A stretch of DNA of 64,000 nt from Ehretia macrophylla. Lineage: Eukaryota > Streptophyta > Magnoliopsida > Boraginales > Ehretiaceae. This document shows positions 32,338 to 44,865 of this stretch, in pieces (the stretch's first letter is position 1; each line of letters starts with the position of its first letter). The notes beneath the pieces were generated by a model, which was given only the letters and a program-made list of their open reading frames with translations, ran no database searches and was not told where the DNA came from. The stretch is taken from contig CM075775.1 in assembly GCA_037974665.1 (NCBI GenBank), forward strand, positions 30,447,732 through 30,511,731. Reading direction: 5' to 3'. Position numbers and translations under genes: made by a program.

Positions 32338-35300
32338 AGTGGTATCAGAGCAAGGACTTGATCTTCATGTGATTACATATGTGTTTGTTTAAAGTTTCTA
32401 AAGTCTTGAGCACAAAAGAACAAGGAAAGAGTTTCAACATTTCTGAAAATGTTTCTGTCCACTGTTTTTGCGTGACTGTTTTGGCATAGTAAATGTTGTT
32501 AGATTTGGCTGATTTTTGGATATGTTATGCTATAGAGATAGTAGAACATTTCATCCTCTAATATGCATCTCCTAATTTCGTGGCTAAGGGTTTCAAAAAA
32601 ATCAAAATCAGTAAGTTCACTGATTCTCGCGTAAAGCTGGACAGTTTGCGCAGTTGTGTTCCGAAGGGCATAACTCAGTCAATTTAACTCCGAATTGAGT
32701 TCTGTTTGATTCTAAAACTATCTACACTCAAAGAGCTACGTCTCTACAAAATTTCAGAATTTTTTGGAGAACTGTAGGTAGGCTAAACGAGTCAAAATAG
32801 TTGGTATATGTGCAGCAGATTTATGATGGGTCATAAATTAAAAGCCATGACTAATTTGGTTTGACTTTGGTTAAGTCCAATGGGCTTAAAAATCAGTGGG
32901 CTTTAGTCTAATAAGATTAGATGAGATTGTTTTTCTTAGTGAAGATTAATATGAGCCTTGGAACTCAAATTGGGTCATAAAATTAACAAATGATTTGCAT
33001 TGGGCCTTATTGAACAAGTATGGACTTAAAATTGATTTTATCTAGTTCTTTTGTGTTGTTTAACATGAGATGCTAAAATCTCAAGATATGAAACTTATTG
33101 CAAACATGTCTTTTATTTATTTAATGTATTGGATACATTAGTTTGTGTTAGCTTTATTGTTTATGTATATGATGCATATCCTATGCTTTATGAGTTTTAG
33201 CTTACATAATGATGTTGGATGATAAATGGTGAATTTGATCATGGACTTGGTTAATGAATGGTTAATTAGTTGTAATTTCATTAGATGGCGTTGTAACTAA
33301 TTATATCATTCATTAGTATGTAATTGAGACATAAGTCTCGTTTTATTTTCTTGCAATTGAGAGAAAATTGTTGTGAGACATAATGTATGTAATTTCTACA
33401 AGAAATTTGCAAGAAGACCATTGGAGACTTTCAAGGAGTTGGAGGTGCTTTGGATCTTTGAAGAATTCAAGAAGATAAGACCAAAGAAGACATGTTGATG
33501 TGTTTATTTATGTTTTATTTTGGTCTTGATTTAATTCATAGTCCAAGTCCATGATCCACCATAATATATGATTTTGCATGTATGTTTATTTATTTGCTTA
33601 TATGTGATGTATGCTTGTAAATTAACTAATGTGCATAGTGAGACCTAATTAAATTCAAAATCTTCCTATGTGCAAACATATTAGATTGTAAAACGGTAAA
33701 AGTTTTTATCGTTGCCCTCCACTATCCTAAGTTATATTTGCTCGATTGGGTATGTCTTGGCTAACCCAAAGGTAGGAAGACATATTCCATGAAAGTATTA
33801 TGTTTACCTAGCAAGCATAGTGATGTTGTGTTGTTCCAATATCATGAGGCCAATAACGCACTAAAGCTGAGGTCCGGGATTCAAATTGTCGCAACACTGT
33901 GACGGTGGGTGTAATCTAACTAGATCACGTTTCCAATAATGCACCAAAGCTGAGGTTACGGTGATTTAGGGGCAAAATGGCCATATCCTATATAGTGATA
34001 TAGATAGTAATCGTTGCTAACTCTTTGTATATATATTCCAATAATGCACCAAAGTTGAGGGGTATTCATATTAAAGAGAATCATGGTCACCTACTAATAA
34101 GTCTTTAATTAGATTCACGATCTCATTTAGGAAGTGTGAGATTCGATAAAATTAGTGGGATGTATCATTTAATTAAAGGCCAAATTAAATGTTTTAACAA
34201 GTTTATGTCAACTAGCGATCTTATTTTATGCATACGTTTATAGTTACAACAATGAACCCGTCGTTTTTAATTAACTAGACTTTATATCGCGCAACTGGAC
34301 CAAAATTTTTGATTAACGTTATTATCTAAGAATGGTTCTTAAAAACTTAATAAAGTCTTAGAGTTATATGCTCCGTTATTTTTTATCTTGATAAAGTATC
34401 AAAATAAAATGTTGTAGTACTTATGGTTGATAAGTAAAACAAATTAAATATGCTAAAGATTTATATTCTTTCATAGTTTGCATAAAGGTATGCAAGATGT
34501 AAAGAATATAATTCTAAACTAGCAAATGGTTTTATGGTAAGCATATTTAATGCATGATATTAGATATAAATAGAATTCATTCTCATATTCGTATTTCCTC
34601 TTTGGTTAGTGGTAATGCAAAGAAGAAAGACAAATAGAGATGATTTCTATTAGCCAGTGGGAGCATTCTAAGAAGAAAATTAAGGATTGAATAGGCATGT
34701 GTAAATGATGTTTTCATAGCCTTAAAACCGGACATTAAAAGAGGTTTTAATCCAAAGTATCTTTATAGCTTGAATGTCAAGGTTATAAAGCTACTATGAA
34801 TTATAAATCTTCTTTGATTGTAATTGATACTACTTTATGGATTATAGTGAAACATTAGTGAATGTGTTCGAGGATAGAATCTTAATCTCAGTAGTGCGCT
34901 TTTGGAAGTGTGGAATGTTTTCAGTGTTAGCAAATGAAACAAAGGTTGTTGCGTTAACTAAAGACAATTTGTTTGGATGCCTTCTGGACATATTTTACAT
35001 TTTAAATATTATACCTAAATGATATTAGGAATAAAATGTATATTCCTAAAGCTTGTATAAGTGCATTATGGTGTAGTCTTTATTGTCTTAATATGGACGA
35101 AAGAATGTATTGCAAATATATTGACAACCGTTATAACCATCCACCAAATTTTAAGATTACTCAAATGATCCAAATTAATTGTAGTTTCTACATGATTAGG
35201 TTTTTCTAATAATAAGATGATAATTAGGTTGGTTTGATCAACTTATACATCTGATTTATTGGAAAGGTAACCAAGTCATCCTTTGTTTGATAAAGGATTA

Positions 35301-36839
35301 AAACTACTAGCTTATTTGGATTGTATATGTTATTTAGAGCTATTTGAGAATAGGCTCGTATAGAAAAATGTATTAGTGCCTTATGATTAGATCATGAAGG
35401 CAAAATACTTAAGTACTATTTTATTTGAGTATCCTAAAATTTTGATATAGTATCGAAATTAATAATGCCCGGTGTACCATAAATAAATAGGGTTTTCTTA
35501 GTGAAGAAATCGTGCTTTGTTGGACGTAGTAAAGTTATTGATTAGTTTGACTAATCATTCTATTTATTTGTGGGTCATGCTTTCCTTAATTTAATGTTAT
35601 ATTGAATAGTAACTGTCTGCTATTGCTAGAACTTTATATTTGATATAAGTTGGATGTCAACCAAGTATTAAATGTGTTAATTTTGGTTTATCCTACTTTT
35701 ATTGAAATTTTTTTTAAAGGACTAGTGTGAGTTTTGGTTAAATGTAATTTTATAGTATATCCTAATTTTGTAGGATATAATTTCTATTTAGTGATCAATG
35801 TCTATTGATCTATTATATTGTAATCTTTCTTGAAGAAAATGTTTTGTTCAAGAAGATGTTACTTTATAATAAAATAGAAATTGAGGATGTATCCTCTAAA
35901 GCTATAAAATCACCTAGACCAAAGTAATGAATCTATTCAATAAGGTCCGTGATGAGTCATCACACAAGATCTTTGAAAAACTAGTAGTGTATCTCATTCT
36001 TTAAAAGAATATATGGATATCCTTTTAGAAGCACAAACGTTGTTTGTGTATTTGAGATAATTATCAATTAGTTGATCCTACAATCTACAAAGAAACGATA
36101 TATTTGATATCGATTCCAAGAAACTATATAATGCAAAGCATAATAATGAGACTTCATATACTTTAGCTTAATCTGGATATTGATCTCCGAGATAAATGTT
36201 GAAGTTAATAGAAAAGGGTAATGACCTTTTATAGCTATATTGGTTTCTAAAAGATATCATCAAAGCCAAAGTGTTAGCTATGATGAAATCCTTTTACCAA
36301 TTATTGTGCTTTAGTCTCGTTGTATTATGCTAGTCATTATAGCACATTGTATTACTATATTGATAATTATGATCTATTGATATGAGTAATATGTGCATAC
36401 TTGATAAATCCACTTGTGGATTTTTAAGTGAATTCATTGGAAATGTTTCACCCATTTCAAATGAGATTAAAGAGTTAGATTTCATTTAAAATGTAGATGA
36501 ACCTTGTGATTGCAAAAGTGTAGTGGGAGCACATCCACTTTTCTATGATTGCAATAATGATGACTTCAATATCATAGTTGATGATATGTGTGTTGTGATA
36601 TTAATTATAGTCTAGTCATATTAAATGTTCTTCATTTAGAACTTGTCGTTCGCATCTTGTAAATTTGTAGCTATAATGATAGTACAAATAGATTACTCGA
36701 CATATTCCTTAGATTGTACATAAGAGTGGTTTTGAAAGTGTTCAAGAAACTCTAGTTGCATAACAAATTTGTATTCAAAGTTATAGTAACTTCATATTTG
36801 TTATATTATGTACAAGACTTGACATTGCATAAACTGTAA
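32338..36839 (+). pseudogene. Decayed Copia interior, no readable protein
   Basis: Starts with the primer site at 32340. Rich in stops in all frames. Short duplicated phrases (CCAATAATGCACCAAAG.TGAGG at 33849, 33930 and 34038) occur near the start. By position this should hold gag, protease and integrase, but I cannot read them with confidence. Confidence 0.45.
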
Positions 36840-37486
36840 AGTGTTACGAGTAAATATTAGTCCAATCCAAGTTTGGGAATGGTTGATAGAATTGAAGTAT
36901 ATTTTAAGTACTTGGGAAGCACTAAAGATATATATTTTAGTTCATGGAGGATGTAAATTCCGTAGTGATGGATTTACTAGTTCAGATTCTTAATCTGAAT
37001 CTTATAATAGAATGTCTATGTTAGGGTTCACGTTTATTTGTAGTGGGAGCTCAGTAAGTTAGAAAGGTTCTGAGAAAACTGTAGATTCCATTACATAACT
37101 TATGTCTTTTGTGATATGTAATATTACGAAAGAAGTTGTTTGGATCGAGGAAATCATACGAGTTGGTTATGGTTCCTATTGTTAAGTTGTGATGCTTTTA
37201 TTGTTACGATTATACGGAGCTACTGCACAAGCTTGTGGAACCAAGGTCTCACTGTATGTCCAAACATTTGGAAAAGTGTTTCCATCTTCATGTGTTGTAT
37301 CTATAGCCAATAATCATATTGAGATATGTCTTTGCAGAAAATGGCCACATCTCTTGATGTAGCTGACCCACTTACCGTAGCTATGAATCAGTTACAGCTA
37401 GGTCCTCGTTTTGAGAAGATGTGTATATGATATCATTGTTTGTTGTACTAATACTATGTTTCATAGCATTAGTGCAAGTGGGAGAT
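36840..37486 (+). pseudogene. Copia RT end and RNase H remnant
   Basis: Frames with stops read ALKIYILVHGGC, LGFTFICSGSSVS and NITKEVVWIEEI, matching the end of Copia RT and RNase H (…GYVFTL.GGAVSWKS…, …AAKEAVW…). ADPLTVAM near 37365 is the usual C-terminal block. It ends in AGTGCAAGTGGGAGAT, a polypurine tract. Confidence 0.65.
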
Positions 37487-39276
37487 TGTTAGAGATATGC
37501 CCTAATGCTACATATTTGGATGACATATATTGGGGCATTTTGACATTTACTTATGGCATTAATGTTTATATGTTCGTTTACATATTGACATAATTAGGAC
37601 ATTCATATTCTCCTTCTTCACGTGTATGAATGAGTCCCTAGTATTTTCATTAGAGGAATGTATTCTAAAAGCGTTTAGAATATGTTGGCGTATTTCTTTA
37701 ATATTATAAATACTTAAAGTATTCATAGTCCTTAGATTATTTGATCGGGACTTTAATAATCAATTACGGACTATCACATGTGTTGTTACCTTTGATTAAT
37801 ATAGAGATATTAATGATAAAAGATGGTAAGCCACGTGCCATAACAGCATAGCGATGCGACTTACAAACATGTGGATGACTATTAGTTGAATAGATCATTG
37901 AATGTGACGTGAATAACAAATTACATGACTTTGGATTAATAATTTGTTAATCGTTGCGATTGTGCATGTAATCCTTAGACTTGAGACATTACGGTTGTCA
38001 TATGTATTAGGGTTTGATTCTAGCGTTTGGACAATGATTGTTTCGACAAACGAGATGAGATACGTCCTCTCGCAGTTTCATTCGTCTGGTATAGTGATTG
38101 ACAAGTAGTGGTCAAGAGAGGATCCGTTAACCTCCGACGTGAGGCGATGTCCTATGCGATCCAAGTTTGGTTGTTGAATGAGGAAGTCCTTGGCCAAGGC
38201 ATGAATAATGGAAATGGGTTTTTCCATGTGTCATCTCTCATTCCACCATTTGGATCTATGCATCGTTTCGAGTCTATGAACTTAATCAGATCATAGTTCT
38301 TGCTCGACGGGACAATTAATGGAAGGATTGGATTGTACGATAATCGGCGACCATAAATAGATTCACTTGAATAAGATTTTATTACTTTATAAACTGTCTT
38401 GATACGTTGGTAGCTAGAACGTCACTCAAGAACTTTGAGTGTGTTTTGAGAATGACGGGAGACATTCTCTAAACAAATCGAATAGCTCGATTAACATTGA
38501 AAGTGTTCAACGTTTCTTTAGTGCTATATAGTAGTGAATCTAGAAAGTCACACACAATAGAGCATGGTGAATGGTTTTTCTATTGAGCTTGATTTAGTTT
38601 CTTTTAAATTGTTAAAGTGTTAATAATTGCGTTTATTTTCTCTTGAATTGTTAAAGTGTTAACAATTCATTTAGTTTCTCTTGAATTATTAAAGTGTTAA
38701 TAATTCATTTAGTTTCTCTTGAATTATTAAAGTGTTAATAATTCGTTTATTTTCTCTTGAATTATTAAAGTGTTAATAATTGTGTTTAGTTTCTCTTGAA
38801 TTGTTAAAGTGTTAACAATTATATTTTGTTTCTCTTATATTGTTAAGGAGTTAACAATTGTGTAATTGTTAAGGAGTTAACAATGGTGTAATTGACCTGT
38901 TAAAAGTTATTGGGGTCAATATGTAATTATTATTAAGTGTTAGGGCTAATGTGAAAATATGAAAAGGTTATTTTCATAATTTCAACTAATTGTGATTATG
39001 TTGAATATTTAAATACATTAGTGAAAAAATACTACAATAAAAGAAACAAAAGATGACAAAGGTTTGTCATCTTTTCTTTTCTAACAAAGAGACAACACAA
39101 CCTTAATTCAAGGAAGGTTGTTTTCTCTTTTATTTCAAAAGGTAGACAAGAATAAGAAAGGAAGGAAAAAAGATGACTAGGGCTTGTCATCTTTCTCTTC
39201 TCTCCACACGTTGGAGACTACACAAGAGAGAGAAGAAGAGTTGTCTTCTTCACTTTTTTTGCTAAGCCTCCATGGC
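37487..39276 (+). repeat. Upstream (U3-like) extension before the 3' repeat
   Basis: Starts TGTTAGAGATATGCCCTAAT directly after the polypurine tract, as a Copia LTR would. It has no counterpart at the 5' side of the element. It contains the 38-39-bp tandem array at 38590-38880, a TATA-like ATATTTAAATAC at about 39004-39015 and small inverted units (AGATGACAAAGGTTTGTCATCT near 39050). Confidence 0.55.
38590..38880 (+). repeat. Tandem repeat, period about 38-39 bp
   Basis: About seven units of TTTAGTTTCTCTTGAATTAT plus TAAAGTGTTAATAATTC. Each unit contains a near-palindrome AATTGTTAAAGTGTTAACAATT, written here as its core GTTAAAGTGTTAAC. Confidence 0.85.
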
Positions 39277-39834
39277 TGAAAAATTGAGAGAAAAAACGCA
39301 GCAAGAAGAAAGAAAAGAAAAAAGGATTTTCTTCTTCATCATCTTGAGAGAACCATGGCTGAAAAATGAAGGTAAACTAGATGAACTTGTCTTCTCTTCT
39401 TGTTCATAAAAACGCAGCCAAAGAAAGGGAGAAGAAGGAAATGGTTTTGCTCTCTTCCTCACAAACAAGCTCATAAATCTTCCATGGTTATCTAGCACAA
39501 AACAACAACGGAAATGGAGAAGCCATTCTTTGCTCGTGTGGATGGACTAGAGCTCTTGTATTTTCAAGAGGAGGTGTCTTCCATCAAGTGTGCAAAAATT
39601 CAGATCTATGGCTTCCATGAGTTGTCTACAAGAGGTATACTCTTCTACTATCTCTTGTCAATATATATACTTGCTATATATATGTTTTGCATATGTTAAT
39701 CACATGATATCAAGATTAGAGTTTCATATGAACATCATGCTTTGAATTCCAGAAAATTTTGAATGTCATGTTTCGCTTCCGCTCGATTCTTAGCTAGATG
39801 ATGTTTATAGCTCTAAAATATATGAGATCATTTA
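39277..39834 (+). repeat. 3' direct repeat of the decayed Copia
   Basis: 558 bp; ends ATCATTTA where the 5' copy ends ATCCTTCA, then TSD GATTG. Confidence 0.85.
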
Positions 39835-41477
39835 GATTGTTGAGGTGGGGTGGTTTTGATTGAGTTTTGGACTCTTGTATGATGCCTAATAGCTACCTTG
39901 AACTTGCTTAATTGTTGCCTAGGAGGTTGGGTTGTTGTAGGGTTGATTGTGAGAATAAGTTTTTTTTTTTCATAACAGCACGACCGGGGGACCCCCTCCA
40001 CTGGTCGACCTGTGGAGGACCCTTGTCCGCCCGGAACCTCTCCACCGGAAGACCCTATGGGCACCGGTCGACCGGTGGCTCGAGGGTCTACCGGTTTGAC
40101 AACTTTGTACCTTGAGTTTGTTTAAGTGATTTCGGGAGCTACCGGTGTCGGATTGAGGCACGGTCGGAAGCGTTGGAACCGTATCGAACTCTAGTTTATC
40201 ATAGAGAAATTTAATTGTGATTTTGTGAAATTTTTTTATGTCATGTCTTGAGCACGATCAATAAACATTTCGTGGCATTGATTGTGGCATCACCAATGTG
40301 GCAAATGCATGATGACTATGTGTTACTTTAACCTATTCTAGTAGCTTGAGCACGAATATAACTTCTAGAATTGCAACATCTAAGTATAATACTTGTATTT
40401 AATTGTGACTTGTTATTCACTATGGCATTGCCAATGTTGTATATATATATATATATATATACAAGATACTCATATGATTGTGCATTGTGTCATTAACAAT
40501 TGTGAATGTGTTTGAGTTGTGATTGCATGGTGGTAAGACTATTATTTAATGAGAAAGTGACGGGACCTCCGAGCATACCGGTATATCTCGACCCTCAAAG
40601 TATTGATTATTTCTCTTGCTAGGACCCATTGATCCTCCTACGGGATAGGGATCCAATGATATCTTGGAAGAGTTGGTTATTTAATTATTATTGAACCTTG
40701 ATTGTATATTTTGTATCCTCGTTTGTAAATTCTTGTGTGCATGGCACGTTTTATCATATTGATCCTCCTACGGGATAGGGACTGATCCTCCTACGGGACA
40801 GGGATCCAATGATATCTTGGAAGAGTTTGGTTATTTAACTGTTATTGAATCTTGATTGTATATTTTGCTTTCTCGCTTGCATAATTCTGTGTGCATGACA
40901 TGTTTCATCAAACTGTTTACGAAATGATAAAAATCTTTGTGAAAACCCTTCCTATTCTATCCTCACTGAGCTATATGCAGGATTAACTCACTCTCTTTCT
41001 AACAATTATAGGTAAGGATTAACCCGAGCAAGCCTCCTTATGATTACAAGCTTTGTAGAGTTGATGAGTTGGATTCCTGCCATATGTGTTCTACGTGCTT
41101 GCCTGAGGAGACTTACTTTTTGTTATGAAGAACATGATTTTGTAAATTGAATTATTTGATCTGTTGTATATTCTTTTACTTAACTTGATACCTAGCTAGG
41201 TTTGATTTTTATTCTTTTGAGACCTACAACTAGGATGATGAACAGGTGGTTCTTGGTTTAGTTATTACGTAAGAAGGTGATGTAATCCTTTAAGGTCGAT
41301 AACTTTGGAGAATGTTGGAGTCTTTCGAAACTTCTTATGTTGTTTTAATGGATGTACAGGTTATTAAATTAATACTCGTAGGTTTTAAGACCATTAAGCT
41401 ATTAATTTCAGGAACAAGTGTTACGAACGTCATGTTTCGGCCTTAGCCTACCGATAGGTCGGGGCTGGGGCGTGACA

Positions 41478-44400
41478 TTGTGTACCTCATAGGTATAAGA
41501 CCTTTAGATTAGCAAACTAGCATATATTCCCGTGTTCTCCCAAAGATACTTGAGTATATGCTCAACTGTTGTTCAATGAATTGAACTTAGGTTTGATCTC
41601 TATCTACTTATCTCGTTTAACGTAAAGTAGATATTCATCCTAGTATAAAACAAACATACAAAAGGCTTTCATCTGCTGATGTATATAGAACCTTTTCTAT
41701 AACTTCTATCTTTCATATGTCTTTGAACATTGATTTTGAGATAGAGAAATGTCATACTTGAGAGGCAACAGTCCTATCTTGGAATCCCATATGCCAAATC
41801 TTATTAGTATCTTCTCAGTTTATGAAACTCGAAAAAGAGCTAGTATCACAGCTTTGCGATCGCACCGAAGCTTAATGCTTAGGACATTACTCGCTTCTCC
41901 CAAGTCCTTTTTGTGGAATTGAGAAGACAACAAAACCTAAATGGACGACAACATCCTTATATCGTTTCCAATAAGCAGAATGTCATCCACATATGAGACC
42001 AAGAATGCTGCAATATTCCCCTTCAACTCACCATACATACAGGGCTCACCAACACATTGATCAAAAAGTTTGATCAAATCTAATGCTGCATGCCCTGGAT
42101 GTTTGCTTAAGTCCATCAATGGACTTCTTAAGCTTGCAGACTACATAAGTTTGACCTCAACCAATACACCCATCTGGTTGTATCATACCAATGCAATTGT
42201 CAAGACTTCTATTAAGGAAAGTTGTATTAAAAATCAATTTGCCATATCTCATAGTCAAACGATGACTTAGAGTAGCTTGATGGATTCAAGCGTAGCTACT
42301 GGCATGAAGGTTTTCTCATAGTCGAACCCTTTCTTTCTGAGTGTACCTTTCTTCCACAAGCTTTTGCTTTAAAGGTTTTTACCTTCCCATCCATCACTCT
42401 TTTCCTCTTGTGTACCCACCTACGCCCTATGTGTTTAATTTCTTTGGGCGAGGGCACAAGATACCAAAATATGATAAGAGCATTTGACTCAATTTCAGAT
42501 TCTATTGCTAGGTGTCATTTGTTTGCATTCATATCGGATGTTATATTTCTTGGGATCTACTACCTGATCATCGGAGTCAGTTTGGTAAAACTCTCTGAAG
42601 TACTCATCAGGTGGCCTAGATATCCTCCCTCTACGACATGCCTCCGTTTGTGAGCTAGAGTCTGGTTGTTGTATTTTTCCAGCATTGTTGTGGGACCTGG
42701 TGATACTAAGGATCCTGGTGGGACTTTCTCTAATATGATTTATGAGTCTAGTCACAGATGATTTATACAACCTTTCTCTAAGGGTTTCACCCCTAGAGGT
42801 TGTAAGATTATTCATCCTGGTACCATTTTCAATATAAAATAACACATATTTGATCTAGATTCCAACTGCAATTCAGTTCATAAGCTAAACAATCCCATAT
42901 ATGGACACATTTCTATATCCACTAATCTAGGGATATCCTATTGACCGATATAGACAGAACTAGATTTAGTATATCTGATGTTATTTAACAGTATATGGAT
43001 ATTAGCAACTTGATTCATCACGAATCTTACCATATCTCAAAGAGTGTAAATTTCTCATTTCCAGTGCACCATTCCGGTAAGAATCTTGGTGTACAGTGAT
43101 GAAACACAATTTACTGTGTGACAACTAGTCGTTAACCCAGGACTTCACACAATTGTGCGTGCCTAGTCTACTTTTTCCTTTTGTACTTTAGAGGTGTGAC
43201 TAATGGTTCAAGATCCAATGGGTTCAGGGATCTATTATTGACCAACTCTCTAAAGTTTGTTTAGATTAACCTAAACACAAATGGCATAAAATAGGTAGGT
43301 AAAACTTATCTCTTTGTAGTTGACTGTACATACTCAGTGTTATGCAGTGATGTATTATCAGAAATAATTGAAGAATAAACCATTGTGCATATTTCCAAAA
43401 TACGGATCCATTCAAACTAAATTGAATATCCAAATTTAACATTTGCGATACTGAAAACAAGGTTCATTACAATGCAGGAAAAAACTTGCAAAACATTATT
43501 CAAAGATTGTATATTTCTGAATCTTCAAAATAACATCATCATCTGCATATGCCCACATACTAGTCTTTATGCCTCCTCACAATTCAGAATCTCCCCTAAA
43601 TCATCTTCCTGGTGTCTTGAAACTTCTGTAATGAATTGCAGTCAACATTAGTAACGTCTGAGTCTATGATCCATGAATCAATAGAATCTCCCACTAAAGT
43701 AGTTTCAACTAGAAAGAAAATAGAGGTACCTGTCTTGCCCTCGGCTAAGTACTTGAGGTTAATTTTTCTTCTAGTGCGTAAAAAGAGGGAGTCACACTTG
43801 AAGCATTTCCTCAAGGCTTATCACCATCATCCTTCTTTTCTTACCATTTATGCCCATTCCATGCTTCTGTTGCTTACCCTTCTTTTTGATCTTCTTACCT
43901 TTAGAGGCAAGACAAAAAGATGAAGATTGGGCAAGATACACATAGTCGTTGGGCTTTAGAGTGGCCTCTTCTGCCTGAAGTTCCTTCATCAAATGTCATA
44001 GGCCCATATCTATCTTGCTTTCATTATAGTGGAGCTTGAAATAAGCAAAGGATTTAGGGAAAGTCTCTAGTATCATTTTGACTTGGCTCTGGTCATCAAT
44101 TTCTGCACCAAAAGCCTTGGCTTCATTTAGGTAATCTGTCATCTTGAGCACATGCCCTTTGACAGACGACACCTCAGCCATCTTAGTGCTCATGATAGCT
44201 CTAATAGCAGCTTGCCCAGTTGGCCTGCTATTTTCAGCAAATATTCATTCCAAGTAGATCATGATATCATTAGTAGTTTTCATCCCTTCAAGCTGGGTTT
44301 GGAGCACTTTTGACATGGAAACCAACATGTTAAACCTAGCCATGTTATCGACTTTCTTCCCTTGTCTTTCAAAAGCATGCTTCTCCATGTTGACTCAGGG

Positions 44401-44633
44401 ATAATAGCAGGGCAAGGTTGAGTCAGGACATGGTTATATCTTCTGGCAGTGAGTACCATGTCCAAGTTTCTCTTCCAGTTTTTATAATTTGAGCCAGTTA
44501 ACTTATTCTCAAGTAGAATAGTGATATTCTCAAGTAGAATAGTGATAGGTGGAATAGAATAACCTACTGACATCTCTGGATATTATAAACAATCAATCAG
44601 TCTAATGAGCTATTTGATATGTATGCAAATGAC
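41478..44633 (-). pseudogene. Minus-strand Copia: gag, protease and RT parts
   Basis: Minus-strand reading from 44573: gag start (LTGSNYKNWKRNLDMVLTA), further gag at 44193-43800, a half zinc knuckle (MRKCFKC), protease SWIIDSDVTN (active-site DSG lost to DSD), then a linker (RRGRISRPPDEYF, 42600) and RT with the YVDD catalytic motif at about 41985 (FLVSYVDDILLIGNDI). Integrase core is missing. Multiple stops. It continues at 31078-28771. The 5' LTR is absent; the Athila-like element abuts the gag start. Confidence 0.8.
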
Positions 44634-44865
44634 TGATTATTGAAATATCTATAATTGCAGCACTCAAATCATTGTTTTTGTACTACATTTGCATCTTTGA
44701 TTCAAGGAATAAAATATCACTTTTAATGTATTTTTATGCAATGTAGGTTGCTCGTGAAAATGAAGAAACCGAGCCCAAAACCCAATTCAAATTGCAAATC
44801 AAAGAGTTGAAGAACGGGGAAGATTCGAGAATCGGTGGTAAAACGGAGCCAAACTGAGCCCAGAA

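Larger units (their letters stand above)
31780..39834 (+). mobile_element. Decayed Copia element inside the solo LTR
   Basis: 558-bp direct repeats at 31780-32337 and 39277-39834, with a perfect target duplication GATTG (31775-31779 and 39835-39839). Initiator-Met primer site TGGTATCAGAGCAAGGAC at 32340. The interior has no long frame but shows plus-strand Copia RNase H traces at 36840-37400. A second LTR-like start with its own polypurine tract lies at 37487, so the 3' copy may really extend from 37487. Confidence 0.8.
31079..41477 (+). mobile_element. Gypsy solo LTR, itself split by a Copia element
   Basis: Ends TGTGAGACCCC and GGGGCGTGACA, flanked by TTGTA (31074-31078) and TTGTG (41478-41482), a target duplication with one change. 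Without the Copia insertion (31780-39834 plus TSD) it is about 2.34 kb. It has the layout of a chromoviral (Tekay-like) LTR: purine-rich GAAAGAAGAAAG block, a CTCACTGAGC block near 40960 and a GGGGCGTGACA end. It contains a local duplication of ATTGATCCTCCTACGGGA (40629, 40758, 40784) and an AT microsatellite at 40441-40461. No internal coding region accompanies it. Confidence 0.75.

Noticed and set aside
38590-38880. CRISPR-like array
   Set aside because: Units are adjacent with no unique spacers, and the setting is a plant retroelement. It is a simple tandem repeat.
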